The notes beneath the pieces were generated by a model that worked only from the letters and a program-made list of their open reading frames with translations, was not told the origin of the DNA and ran no database searches. From assembly GCF_028009165.1 (NCBI RefSeq), contig NC_079244.1:4526001-4590000 (forward strand): a DNA stretch of 64,000 nucleotides. The letters are read 5' to 3'. Made by a program: the position numbers and the translations under genes. The DNA is from Akanthomyces muscarius. Its lineage: Eukaryota; Ascomycota; Sordariomycetes; Hypocreales; Cordycipitaceae. Shown here piece by piece: positions 21,055-31,867 of this stretch. Numbering within the stretch: position 1 is the first letter of the stretch; the number at the start of each line of letters is the position of its first letter.

Positions 21055-22098
21055 TCACGTCTGGTGCCGATTTCGCTTGCTATCCTGCCACACGGCAGTC
21101 ACCACGCGTGCAATCAGATCAAGTGCCTCTTTGTGCTGCTGAACGGCCGCTCCCGGCCCAAAGCGTGCCATGATCTTGTCCGTGTGCCACTTCTTGGTCT
21201 CGGTGCTCATGACGGAAAACCACTCCGGTCCTGATTTCAATCCATTGCTCGGTCCTTCCCAGAAGAACTTTCGCACATTCTCGTCGCTGACGTCCTTCAA
21301 CTTACCCGACTTTGTTGGCCAAGGAACTTTGGCATCCACATCCTTGGGGTTCTTGTCAAGACACGCCCATCCTGCCAGGTACTTGCTCCAAACCTCGTCC
21401 CAAATTTCTCTTTCGCTCTGCTTTGCCGGCTTCGATGCTGGTGTGATTGCTGGTCTGGGCTGTGGAGCGGCCTGCTTTGGCGGCGACTGCGGTGGCGGCG
21501 GCTTCGAACGGAAACCTGTCCCCTGCTTTTGCTTCTGGTCTGGCTCACACCGTGGGCTTTCTTTTGGCGCCTGTGAGTTCGAAGTAGCTCGAGACCCGAA
21601 GGACTCCGCCTGTGGGGAACCTGCCATGAATGGATTGCTGCCAGAGTGTTGCTTTCTGTTGGATTGCTTTCGGTCCAAGTTCGCCTCCAATTTCTCAAGT
21701 CGCTGCAGAATCTCATATAGCTTGTCGAAACACTTGGCCTGCGCTTCAGCGTACCCGTTTTCCTGGTATTGACGCGGCTCATAGAGCCTTTCCAGTCTCC
21801 GTGCGGCCTCCTTTGCCCAGTCGCAAGCGACGCGCATCGCCTGGTCACAGTGAAAGCGACAAAGCATGAAGCCCGCTAGTTGATACAATTCTTGCTTGGT
21901 CACAGCGGAAATGCCATGATCTAGCGGCTTCATCTCCGCTAGAACGCCATACGCCAAGCCGACTGCGTTTTTGTTTCTGGGCATCTGGCAGCGGCGACCT
22001 TGACTGGGGGCGTAACCCACGCAGCTGACGCGGCCCTTGACGGGATTGAACAAGGAAACAATGTCCTCCCACTCAGAATAATGTGTATCTGAGAACAT
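21055..22098 (-). CDS. fungal protein with Cys/His cluster and J-like WHxDK C-terminus
   Basis: Single exon, 347 residues from the ATG at 22098. The frame is open back to 22323, but that part is AT-rich and less protein-like. An N-terminal module has Cys25-x10-Cys36 (CVGYAPSQGRRC) and later Cys79-x2-His82, a plausible zinc site seen in many fungal proteins of unknown role. A short coiled coil follows at about 120-147, then a Pro/Gln/Ser-rich linker (about 150-228). The C-terminal 110 residues carry IWDEVWSKYLAGW and KKWHTDKIMARFG. The latter resembles the HPD-containing helix pair of NFKBIL1-type and DnaJ-like proteins, here with HTDK instead of HPDK. No enzyme motif seen. It may be a scaffold or nucleic-acid-associated protein, but that is a guess. 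Confidence 0.65.
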   Translation of the reverse strand: MFSDTHYSEWEDIVSLFNPVKGRVSCVGYAPSQGRRCQMPRNKNAVGLAYGVLAEMKPLDHGISAVTKQELYQLAGFMLCRFHCDQAMRVACDWAKEAARRLERLYEPRQYQENGYAEAQAKCFDKLYEILQRLEKLEANLDRKQSNRKQHSGSNPFMAGSPQAESFGSRATSNSQAPKESPRCEPDQKQKQGTGFRSKPPPPQSPPKQAAPQPRPAITPASKPAKQSEREIWDEVWSKYLAGWACLDKNPKDVDAKVPWPTKSGKLKDVSDENVRKFFWEGPSNGLKSGPEWFSVMSTETKKWHTDKIMARFGPGAAVQQHKEALDLIARVVTAVWQDSKRNRHQT

Positions 22099-23418
22099 CG
22101 CGAGATCTTGCTTCGGTAAAACAAACTGAAGAAAAGGTGTTCTATTGAATGGACGTGGTGACGCAACGGTAACCTCGTCGCCAAAGATTGATAGTATTGT
22201 GAATGAGATGAAATCCTCGATATTAGTTGCTCTAGGTGCTCTGAGGGCTCTGAAGGTTATATGATTATGAGTTCGTCTTCTCCTTATTTTATAGAATTTA
22301 CCATACAAGCACCAGTTCATCAACTATCGTCAGGCCTCCCATGATGAAGCTGCGCCACTCTACACCACTTCGAGCGAAACCGCGCTCGTTTGAATGTGCG
22401 CTTTTGCATAAAGTGGCTGTGAAATTTCTCGACAGTTCTAGAGGGAGCAGAGGGAGCAGCATGTGGCGTACACAGTTTCTGTTAGCTAGCACTTTGCAGT
22501 GACGGCTGCGGCGTTCAGAGAGGGCCGGGCCGCTGGCTAGCTGCCAACCAGTTGCCCAAAAATAGCAATCGTTGAGAGAGCGGGAGGCTGAGGAAATCCT
22601 TCTTTCAATGCGCGTGCTGTACTCGAGCGGCGCGTGACCTAAAAATGGGCAAGCGTTGATGGAAGGGGAGGCTGAGGGGGTCCTTTTGTGATGCGTGCAA
22701 TCTATTTTGCTCTAGTGGCTGCAGGAGGATCGACCTGCATACGGCCCTGTCTCAGCCACGAACTGAGGCGTGCGGCCACTGTGAAATACAGCGCTGCGCA
22801 GCCTCTTGAGGGCCTCGTGATTATTGAATGGGTTGCACAGGCGGAGTTCCCTGCTTGGGACGGAGTGGTGTCTCCATCTCGATAATAACATGCCACAGCT
22901 TTTCTCGGTCAGAACGATCCATTGGTATTTGTCCCGAAAGTTGAGTCGATCCGATATCTGCAAGCTAGCGGGTATTTTTCCAGACAATAGGTACGGTTCT
23001 ATACCTATCGCAAAGGTTGTCGGTCTGCTGCCGTCGCAGCCGTCGCAAGCCGTCACGACCTTCCAAGCTAACAACGATGAAGTAGTGAGTCCCAACGCAA
23101 CGCATTGCTCCCTGGTTTTTCGTTTGTCTCCTGCATTGTGATGCTGTGATTGCGGGTCTTCTACTATTCTACACCCATGTCTGTACATGCAGCACTGATC
23201 CTGGCGGCAAAAGCCATCGCATGATTGGACATGCAGCTGATGGCTGCAGGCATGCATTCATACCCTGCTGCCCTCGACTATGTGAGGGGTAATCTTTACA
23301 CGATTGATGCCTACCGACTATCTCCTTTTCCTGTCTTTTTTTCTCTCATCTGGCTTCAATTTGCACCGCCTTGCTGCTCTACTCACGGCACCAACACTTG
23401 CTCTATTTGCTCCAGAAA
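22099..23418. other. intergenic with a local direct duplication
   Basis: Holds the upstream part of the WHxDK gene, a degenerate direct repeat (22555-22717) and the promoter of the next gene. A 181-codon minus-strand frame at 22712-23257 shows no signal peptide or family motif and is not called. Confidence 0.45.
22555..22717. repeat. degenerate direct duplication, about 80 bp unit
   Basis: 22555-22630 and 22638-22717 share ordered blocks: AAAAAT, GCGTTGA/TCGTTGA, GGGAGGCTGAGG, TCCTT, ATGCG(C/T)G and CTCGAGCGG/CTCTAGTGG. Looks like an old tandem duplication. Confidence 0.5.
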
Positions 23419-25817
23419 ATGGCCTCGAATCCATATTATCTATCTTCAGAGGGGTTTATATATGACCCAATCCCTGCCGAAGACGGCCGATGCCCATGCC
23501 ATGTCGAGCTTTTGCACAAATCGCTACTCGACTTTTCATGCCCACAGCCTAGGGGCGCGTTCTTCAGAGATTCTGCTCGGCTGAATTCCGTTCTGGTAGA
23601 CACTGAAGGCAAGAAAGCTACTGACATCAGACTTATTCCGTCAAGCATCATCCAGCAAGATGCACAGGACAAAGTATCGCAATCATCAGACACAGAAGCG
23701 TGGATGAAGTTTTATGAGGGCCATTTCTTCAGCAAATTGACAACATCGATGTTGAATCAGACAGATAGAAGAATGTAAGCTTCAAAATCATGTCATATCA
23801 TGTCGTACTAATTTGATGCAATATTAAAGATCCTCTCGAGCTCATTTCTATTATGACGCAGTAGTACTGTAAGTACATGACGCGAGTGATCTTATTATAG
23901 ACTCTTACATAGCTACATAGAGAACGAAACCGGAACCGAAGATGGGATGTCTTTTGCGAAAATGAGGTTCAACTTGCCGAAGTCTCCCCTACGCTGCCCT
24001 CTTTTGCCTTTTTCCTACCTATATACGAAACCACAAGCAATCTGAGCCCAATTCGTCCCAAAGTCGAGCAATGGCCAAGCCCGCCCGACCCAGCAAGTGC
24101 TGAGCCCTTTACATGGAGCACATTGTATAGATTGAGCGCTCAAGGATTGCGTCCATTTCCGAGAGCTGAAGACATGGCCACTGCTAGCTCGTCGCCATCC
24201 AAACTGCGATGTTATCCATGGCTCATAGCTGTGACGTGCGATGATGCAGACGGGTCGTCACTGGAAGCAGTACGGCAAGCGTCTGAAGCGACTACGTCTG
24301 CGCTATTTATGCAAAGACGTCTAACGCAGTACTCTACCGCTCTCAAAGACCAAGCCCATGTGTTGCCTATCCCAGCCATGACTGCGCTTGGTCCGGACGT
24401 CACGATATGGATTGCGTACTATGCCAAAGACTTTGTACAAGAGAAGCACCCCAAATCTTTTGTTTCATCGGACGAAGATATACATCACGGCGCATGTGTA
24501 AGTTACTTTAGGAACGTATCTAATACATTCTATGCTAATAATTTAACACAGATCCTGCAAGCCATCTGGAAGGGGAATATGACGATTCTAAGAGACATTA
24601 TTTTGCTGGATATGATCCTGGAAAATATCTACACCTGGGCCATGCGCGTGTTTAAACCATGCGTTGCGACATATATCAATCAGTGGAAGTTTTGTCACCC
24701 GCAGGAGGACAGGCGAGAAAGTTCGGCGTCCACTAAAGTCACTGTTGAAAGTGTCCAAGCGCAGCATTCAGAACGCAATCCTCCTCCCAGTGTGGGCAGC
24801 ACAAACGAGATTGACTCTCTTTCGCAGAAGCACGCCTATAAGCTTTCTACATTGGAGCGGGAGAAGTTGTTAGAGGATGTTGACAGGCTCGTGGTACAAA
24901 AGGTTCAAGAGTTGATTAAAACTCTTGGTCTCACCCTACCATCGGCGTCGGCAGGCATGACAGTGGAAGCTGGAATGGAGACTACCAAGGCATCGAGCAA
25001 AGTCTCCGATCCGACTCTTCACATTAGCGACGCAATGGAAATGGATCAACCTTTCGAATCAACGGCATATCGCGTGCCTCTCTGGGGCGGTTCCGGCGAG
25101 AGTATATGCGTTTCCACACCTTTCAATGCAATTCCAGTTATAACTTCGACAGATTCATCCACAGCCCTGGAAACAGAGAGGGATGATTTACCGACGCACA
25201 GGCCAGTCTCTGCATCACCACGCCCTAAGAATAGGTTTAATCGTCCTCTCAGACGACCCAGAAGTTTCTCCAGCATTGGTCTTGCGTCTACTACGACTTC
25301 TTCCTCTAACGATGCGGGTCTGCGTGTCAAGTCTGTACCCCAATCTGGCAGTCATCTGTCGCCGAATGTTCCCGGGTTTACTCTACAGCGTCCAGCGTCT
25401 GCTGACGGGTCGTTTCCACGGACAGACGCGGCAAATGAGAAGCATCTTCTTACTGCCGGCCATGCTGAATCAAATTATCGACTTCCAAGTGGTAATTTCT
25501 TTGGATTAGTCAACATGGGAAATCTGGGGGACGGCCGGGAAGCAGCGGAAAGCGTGTTTAATCATGTCGCTACAGTTCCTGTCGCGTTGTTGAATAGGAC
25601 TGGCTATGCGTTGAATAGTTCGCGGCCAATAGTTCCAAATTCTGGGGCGAAAAAGAGCCTCGGAGCGGACGGCGTAAGTATACCCACGTGTCGTCTTCTT
25701 GTTTCTTCTCAGCCTTCTCCTGAGACTATTGCAGAACGCACAAAGCTAACTTTGGCTTCATAGGGCATGGATATCAGTGATAGAATGGAGAAGCTTCATT
25801 TCGCCAATCGCCCATAA
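23419..25817 (+). CDS. DUF7924-like protein, unknown function
   Basis: Five exons: 23419-23774, 23830-23868, 23921-24497, 24552-25673, 25764-25817, giving 715 residues. Phases 2, 2, 0, 0 join in frame, and the last intron has a GCTAAC branch and a TTCATAG acceptor. The conserved middle (residues about 130-330) reads WDVFCENEVQLAEVSPTLPS, then YPWLIAV, QASEATTSALFMQRRL and VTIWIAYY. These fit my recollection of the fungal DUF7924 family, which has a PWLIVExKK-type core. Here the lysines after PWLI are replaced (PWLIAVTCDD), so if the family has a nuclease-like active site this copy may be altered. After residue 330 the protein is Ser/Pro/Thr-rich and probably disordered, with a short helix-forming stretch (LEREKLLEDVDRLVVQKVQE). 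Intron 3 is 54 nt, stop-free and in frame. Confidence 0.65.
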
Positions 25818-26329
25818 TCAACAAAATCCATCAGCATATTGACGTTGTGCAAAGCTGTGGATAACAAATAGGCCAAAGAATTTTCTGATCGGAACCCTGA
25901 AAAACATTCGCGGTCCAACGTCGGATCACATTTCTTTCCTGACTTCATTATGTTGTGGTTAATTAGGGGCATTACCTGCAGAGTAAAATTGGGCCGCGTG
26001 TGTAGCTTGGCGGGCGACGATATATTCAACTGCCTAAGGCCGTATGTACTGGAGAATGAGCTCAATCGAGTTATATTATCTAGTCAGTGAAACTCTGAGT
26101 GATTCGCACAGCGGCAATACCGGCAGCATCGAGCTGCGGGTTCTTTGTAGGGTATCAATTGAAAATGTGACGGATTTCTCCAACCTTGAAATGCATGCCG
26201 CACGGCGCTCTGCACGTGCAAAGACGCGCGTGATTCTATGGTTCTCCCTGTATGGATTTCTTTTTTCCTTCCTCGTTTTCCTTTTCCGATTTCCTCTCTA
26301 ATTTTCAAGGCGCCGGGAAAGTCGCGATC
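25818..26329. other. intergenic with repeat family 1 copy C
   Basis: Lies between convergent genes. Mostly occupied by repeat copy C (26013-26165); no gene seen. Confidence 0.5.
26013..26165 (+). repeat. dispersed repeat family 1, copy C
   Basis: Diverged from copy B (18966-19111) but collinear: GGCCGTATGTAC, TGAGCTCAATCGA, CGGCAATACxGGCA and CATCGAGCTG(G/C) blocks occur in the same order and spacing. Confidence 0.65.
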
Positions 26330-27158
26330 TTAGATGCGTCCTCGAGCGGCTTCTTGCAGAGTAATGTTGCCGGCCGCAATGTCCTTGACCGTCTGCCCGA
26401 TGCTAGTCCAGTCGCGAAATGTCACGAACGGGACCTTGGCGTTTTCGCACCAAGTGACGAGGTCTGATTTGAGAGTCAGCAAAACAATTTTCGCATTTTT
26501 TTCTTCTTTTTCACGTATAGCATCACTTACCCTTGCCTTCCTTGGCAAAGAGCAGGTCCGTCTCCTTGGCCGCCGACAAGTCGGACACGCCGTCGCCGGC
26601 GTAAAACATGACGGGCCGCGATGGCAGCGACGAGTACTTGCGGATCTCGAGCGACTTGTCGTGGCCGTGGATGCTGTCGTCGTGAAAGACAATCTTCCAG
26701 CCGCCGGGCTCGTTGATGCTGCGGCCCGCGGCGCTGGGCGCGACGTTGTTGCTCACAATCTGCATGTCCCACCCGGGGCCGAGCATCTTGTCGAGCAGGG
26801 CGCGGATGACGGGCTCCATGCCGCCGCTGAGGATGACAATGGGGACGTTGTGCGCCTGCGCCCAGTTGTAAAAGTCCTTGAAGCCCGGGTCGAGCTTGAT
26901 GTTGGCGAGCAGCAGCCGCAGGCACTCGTCAAAGGGCGTCTGCACGCTGTCGAGCATGCCGTAGAACATGTCGCGGAAGTGGGCGCGGCCGGCGAGCACC
27001 TCGCCGTTGTCGGCCTCGCGCTGGGCCGCGCCGCAGCCCAGGTTGTCAATCATGTAGTCGTTGGAGTCGGCCGTGGTGATTGTGCCGTCAAAGTCGGTGA
27101 AGAAGATGAACTTGGGGTCGGTGGCCAGCGCCGGCGTGTCGGTGTTGATGGAGCCCAT
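26330..27158 (-). CDS. HAD-superfamily phosphatase (Pyp1/YNL010W-like)
   Basis: Two exons, 27158-26531 and 26463-26330 (phase 1; GTAAGT donor, GCTGAC branch, ATCAG acceptor), 253 residues. HAD motif I is FFTDFDGTITT (residues 19-29; nucleophile Asp22, acid/base Asp24). Motif II is VILSGGM (Ser about 109), the conserved Lys lies in SLEIRKY, and motif III/IV is FYAGDGVSDLSAA. The long insert between motifs I and II is the helical C1 cap of the phosphoserine-phosphatase-like branch. Nearest named relatives by motif are yeast YNL010W (Pyp1), a polyol-phosphate phosphatase, and the MtnX/PHOSPHO group. Cytosolic, no signal peptide. Start at 27158 chosen because the frame upstream is leader-like. 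It lies next to the P450 on the same strand, with no sign of shared function. Confidence 0.88.
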
Positions 27159-27983
27159 GATGTGTGGTTTTGCGGTTTCGACTGGAGGAGTGAAAGGGAT
27201 GTGACGGCTTCGGGAGGGGGGGGGTTCACACGAGTTCTGCAATTGGGGAGTATTACAAGACCAAGAGAGGATGGAGGAAGGGAATTGGCGCAACAGAGAT
27301 TGGAAAAGGTCGGCATCTCGACTCCGTCACCGCAAACGCTGAATCGACAAGACGGCGCAGTTCCACAATTGAGGACCAAAATCCACAAAAGTATGTGCGA
27401 GCGTCATTCATGAGTGGCCTGCTTGTTGGCATGCCTCCACTGAAAAAAAGCTCAACCATCTTTCTTTACTCAATCAAGTCATTCCGTTTCTCTTATCAGA
27501 GTACAACGTCATTGTGCTGGTTCGTGCTCCGTGGAGGGGTCGAGGGGCGAGAGATCCCGGCCTGCAACCCCGCTGCAGCACGACAGACCAACCGACCACC
27601 AGCGCCAATATTGACAGTTGGATTCGTGACATGGTTCGGTTTGGGTGCTACATGTGATGCATTCCACAACACAGATCGCTTCAGCTGCAGCACCTGCATC
27701 CCAAGTCTCGGCGCCGTCAGGTTTCACAGCGCGCCTAAACGCAGTCCTCGGTATAGGGTAGTGCGGCAGCAGGGCCTCTCATAAATGGTTCGGTCAAAAT
27801 GGACATTTTCTGACGTTATGAGACGCTGCGACTTTCGACGCATTATGACGAAATCCTGTGTTGTTATTTATTCTAGTTGTCATTCTCACAGTGTCGAGAG
27901 TTGTGACTCGCAGCGTTTTGATGTGTTCATATTGACATAACGGCCTGCTTGGCGTCTCCTACCAACCTGCAATGTACTCCAGT
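27159..27983. other. intergenic, HAD promoter and P450 3' flank
   Basis: CT/CA-rich leader-like sequence near 27.2-27.5 kb; nothing else recognisable. Confidence 0.5.
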
Positions 27984-29881
27984 TTAGCACACCAGATTAT
28001 CATTATCCCGCCGCGGTTTCATGTACACAAACAAATCCTCAATTTTGATAAAGACCCTTTAACAAGTTAGCCATCATTGCACCTCAAAATGACAAGTTCT
28101 CTGTGTTTCAACTTACCATGCAACTTCTCTAGTATCCTTGCTAGCATCACAAAACTCCACCTCGTAGTCGTGGAACAATGTCGGCATAAGCTACATGATG
28201 TTAGTCTTGCTTCGAGAGGGAGAAAATCAGTTTAGACTTGCCTTGGACATTTCAAGCCAGCCCACGTCTTAAAAATAATTAACGCGTGTCAATCGCATGG
28301 CAAGGATGAGTAGACTTACTTCGTCCAATACAGTATCGAGATCCAGCACCAAAACTCAGAAAGTTACGCCCTGTCACAACGTCAGAAAAATCGCGTCTAG
28401 TATCGTGCAGATCCAGACTACTTACTCATGGTGGCAACACGGTCGGGATCTTCCATCCACCTCTCTGGACGGAATTTATCCGCATCCTCGCCGAAGATGT
28501 CCTTGTTGAGATGAATCACCCAGGCATTTGCGCTAATGCCGGACTGCACATTATTAGCATGCATGGTACACATCAAGGGATACGAAGCTTACTCCTCCAG
28601 GAATGAATTGTTCTCCAATCTGCAGTCCGGACGGGGGCACGGTGCGACCGAGGTTGACTCCGACAGCCGGGTGGCAGCGAAGCGCCTCATACATGCACGC
28701 CTGCAAATACGGCATGTTGTTGATAATCTCCAGATCAAAGACGGTGCCATGCGGAATGCTGTGCTTGGCTGCATGCTCATTGATCTCGTCAATGAGCTTC
28801 TTCTTGACCTCGGGGTTCCGCAGGGTGTGGTAGAGAAAGGCCGAAATGGACACCGATGTCGAGTCGCTCCCGGCAAAGATGTTGCTGGCAGCCATGGACG
28901 CTACGCAGACGTCGTCCAGCTTGTCTGGCTTTGCGCGCTGGACGTCAAAGAGCTGCTCCAGCATGTCATGGCGGTCGGTTCCTCGCTCCTTACGCTCCTT
29001 GATGTTCTGCTGCGAAATCTGCAGGAGCTTGCCCTGGCGCTGGGTAATCGCAAGGTGCATGCCGGTCACGGGCGCAAGCCATACGCTGAGGTAGTAGAAC
29101 CAGGGAATATGTCCCACCCAGTTGGCGCACTGCAAGATGTTGTCGATCATGGTAAAGGCACCATCGTCTATGCCCTCGTCCATGAAACCAAAACGCTTGG
29201 AAAACGTGACTTCACCGATGACATCTGTAGACATTAGTATTGTATCGTATGATGTCAGATGATCTTACTAACCGTAGGCAAAGAGCCTAGTCCATCTTCC
29301 CACATCAATCTTTTGACCCTCCATGGAAGCCATTTTCTTGAGCAAGAATAGGATGGCGCTGTCGACATAGGGCTCCAATTTCTTCATGTTGGACAGCGAA
29401 TAGATGTGGCTGACCAATCGTCGTTGCGATCGATGAATGTTCTCGTTGCGTTCCGAGAAGAGGTCCCATTTGCGGGTGCCCTGCCATGGCATGTACCAGT
29501 CACTTTTACGGAAATCATTGCCGGCACCTGTCGGAACGTTAGCGTCATGTACTGGAAGGAATTGGAATCGAGTTACAAACCGTATATGGTTCGGAGAGAA
29601 TCAATGTCCGCGGTGCTAATTTCGTGCGGTCCGAGTCTGACCAGCGGTCCATACTTCTCGTGCACCTCAATGATCTTGCGGTGCATGTGTCCCTGACGAG
29701 TATGATAGACGAGCCATAGGTTGGAGAACTTGGCCCAAAACGGTCCAGGGACCTTTCTCAGAGGGTTTCGAAAGTAATTAATGACGAGAATTGACAAGAG
29801 GGCAGCCGCCATAAACGGGGCATATCGAAGAATGTCCTGCCTGTCGGCATGGAGCACGGTAGAGATTAGGCTTTCACCCAT
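27984..29881 (-). CDS. cytochrome P450, pisatin-demethylase-like
   Basis: Eight exons: 29881-29581, 29527-29273, 29224-28593, 28543-28426, 28370-28320, 28267-28242, 28190-28117, 28056-27984, giving 509 residues. The N-terminal membrane anchor is at about 17-35, followed by the Pro hinge VPGPFWAKF. I-helix AGSDST is at 303-308, K-helix ExxR at 365-368 (EALR), the FRPERW motif follows, and the heme-binding FGAGSRYCIG carries Cys449. The text around AYDVIGEVTFSKRFGFMD is typical of the pisatin demethylase (CYP57-like) clan, which oxidises aromatic or isoflavonoid-type substrates in the ER. Intron 6 (28241-28191) is of GC-AG type. The gene is divergent from a phenylalanine ammonia-lyase 2 kb away, so a phenylpropanoid-derived substrate is possible but only inferred. 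Confidence 0.9.
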
Positions 29882-31867
29882 GGCGATGGTAAATAAAAGG
29901 GACTGCTGCTTGAATAGATGCAAGCAACACAATGAACTGTAAAGTGTTGATAAACGGATAAGGCAGGCAGCATATCCGAGTAGCAATATATAATGCCCCC
30001 AGGAACGACGTATGTCATCGATCAACACCTGCACCGGGACTTGTAAGCCCAGGCTGTCACCGACGCCACTGACAGCATACAACACAGTTGGTGGTGTAAG
30101 CTCAATCAATCGCCAAAGCCACTTACAGCATTGGCATGCAACTGGTGGTGGTGCATTGCGGCTGGAAGCTGGCGAGGACGCCAACGCAAAAACCGTCGCC
30201 ATCATTGGTCCATCATGTATTTCTCGCAACGCCAATCTCTTAGTGCATTTCTGCCTGTCCGAACTCCCCAACGAGGAAGGTTTGGCTGGTCTGGCACCGA
30301 GTAAGCGGGGGGTTCCGATCCTGCGCGCCGGAAGTGTGCCACGCAGTAAGCAATATCGAAGCGCTAAATAAAGGAGGGCAGCGAGTAAGCAGATTCAAAC
30401 ATGCGCGGGAAGGGGGTGGCGCCCAGCAGGTGGGAAGCGAGGCGCCCAGCATGACACGCACAGATGCTGGCTGTGCGCCTCTCCGGCACTCGCAGCCACA
30501 CATCGGCCAGTCGCCTGAGTGTCAACCCGGCGACTTGAACGTGGATCTTCTCCGCTTCAGCCGTTTTCCCGCTAGTTATCAGCGCCCCCATTATAGGTGA
30601 TCCAGCCTGCAGATCGGCCTGGGCCGATGTCCCGTCACTAGCGCCGCCTCCGCCAGCGCTGATCTTTTCCTCCCGCTGCTCTATTACTCCGATATCAGCG
30701 CTCTATCGCGCGACTCTTGCCCTACACAGTCTTTGATTGGACAAGTCGTGTTCTCGACATGTACATAGACGAGCCCATTCGTCGGGGCTCGCCCAGTTCC
30801 GCGGTGCCTGCCTAGGGTACGTACCTGGCAGCCGGGCAGGGGTCTGTAGCACCGATGCCGAGAACACTCTCGCAAGAATTTATGACATGAAGCCAAAGAC
30901 GGCTTCCAGTCGCAAGGTCTCGAGCTGAAGGAGCTCCACCTACAAGGACGCCACTTATGCGCCACTTCGTAAGTTGCCTGCAGCCAGAGCCGGAACCAAG
31001 TCACGAACGACATCTAATGACGTTGCATTGTGGCGCAAAAGAACACGAAAGCTGTAACTAAAACTAGTTACCAAGTCTTTCTATACATTTTACTATCAAG
31101 ACTCGCACCGCAGTCTATGGGAGCAGTACGGATACGCGCATAACAGCACTTCACGGGACCACTTGGCCGACATGTTCCCGAGAGCTGAAAATGTGGACTT
31201 TCCTTTCTTGGACGAAGGGCCGTTTCTCTAACGACAATCTCTTGTTTCAAAAATCAAAGGGTCTCAAAGCAAGTTAGTCATGCGACGGCCTCACTTTGAG
31301 CCGTCTGACAGAGATACGTCATGCCAAAGAAAGCTATTGCCTTCGATCGCAAGGGCGATGTGAATACTTGGATCAACACGATGAACAGGCAATCCGGCGG
31401 AACGGAAGACATACGTAACATTTGCTGGCCATTTTTCAGATTGTTGCTTCCTCGGAAATGATTGGATGCCATTTCATTCAGCTTGATTGATGTATCTTTG
31501 AAATCCAGGCTGCTGGCAGTTTAGCTTCATATTGACGAGGTAAGCTCGGGACGGGACAGCATCCTGCAAGCTTACCAGCAGGACTTCGGGCGGGCAGCTC
31601 TGTAGAATCTTTTTGGGAGTCTTGTTCACCCAGGTTGAAGTAACCTGAAAAGTTAGGCTGCTGGCAGTCTTGCCACAGCCCCAATAGTACATTGTTTCTT
31701 TTTCTTGATATATGGCAGCATCTTCCTACTTTCAGACGAGAAAAATCCTCTTGAACTCCTCAAACATCTTTCAATTAGTGTCATCCTCTCTACCAATTAT
31801 CTCTTTCTTCATTCTTCAGCACAATTCTTGAACAAAAAAATCACAGACATAACCCTATCCCTAAAAA
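29882..31867. other. 2 kb divergent P450-PAL intergenic region
   Basis: Shared upstream region of the P450 (leftward) and PAL (rightward). No gene supported. A CT-rich pyrimidine leader precedes PAL (31720-31865). A 72-codon minus-strand frame at 31474-31692 has no convincing features. Confidence 0.5.

Noticed and set aside
22712..23257. 181-codon minus-strand open frame
   Set aside because: No signal peptide, domain or biased codon use, and it overlaps probable promoter sequence of the next gene.
31474..31692. Small minus-strand frame before PAL containing GCGKT
   Set aside because: The GCGKT string alone is not a P-loop; no fold context, and it lies in the PAL upstream region.
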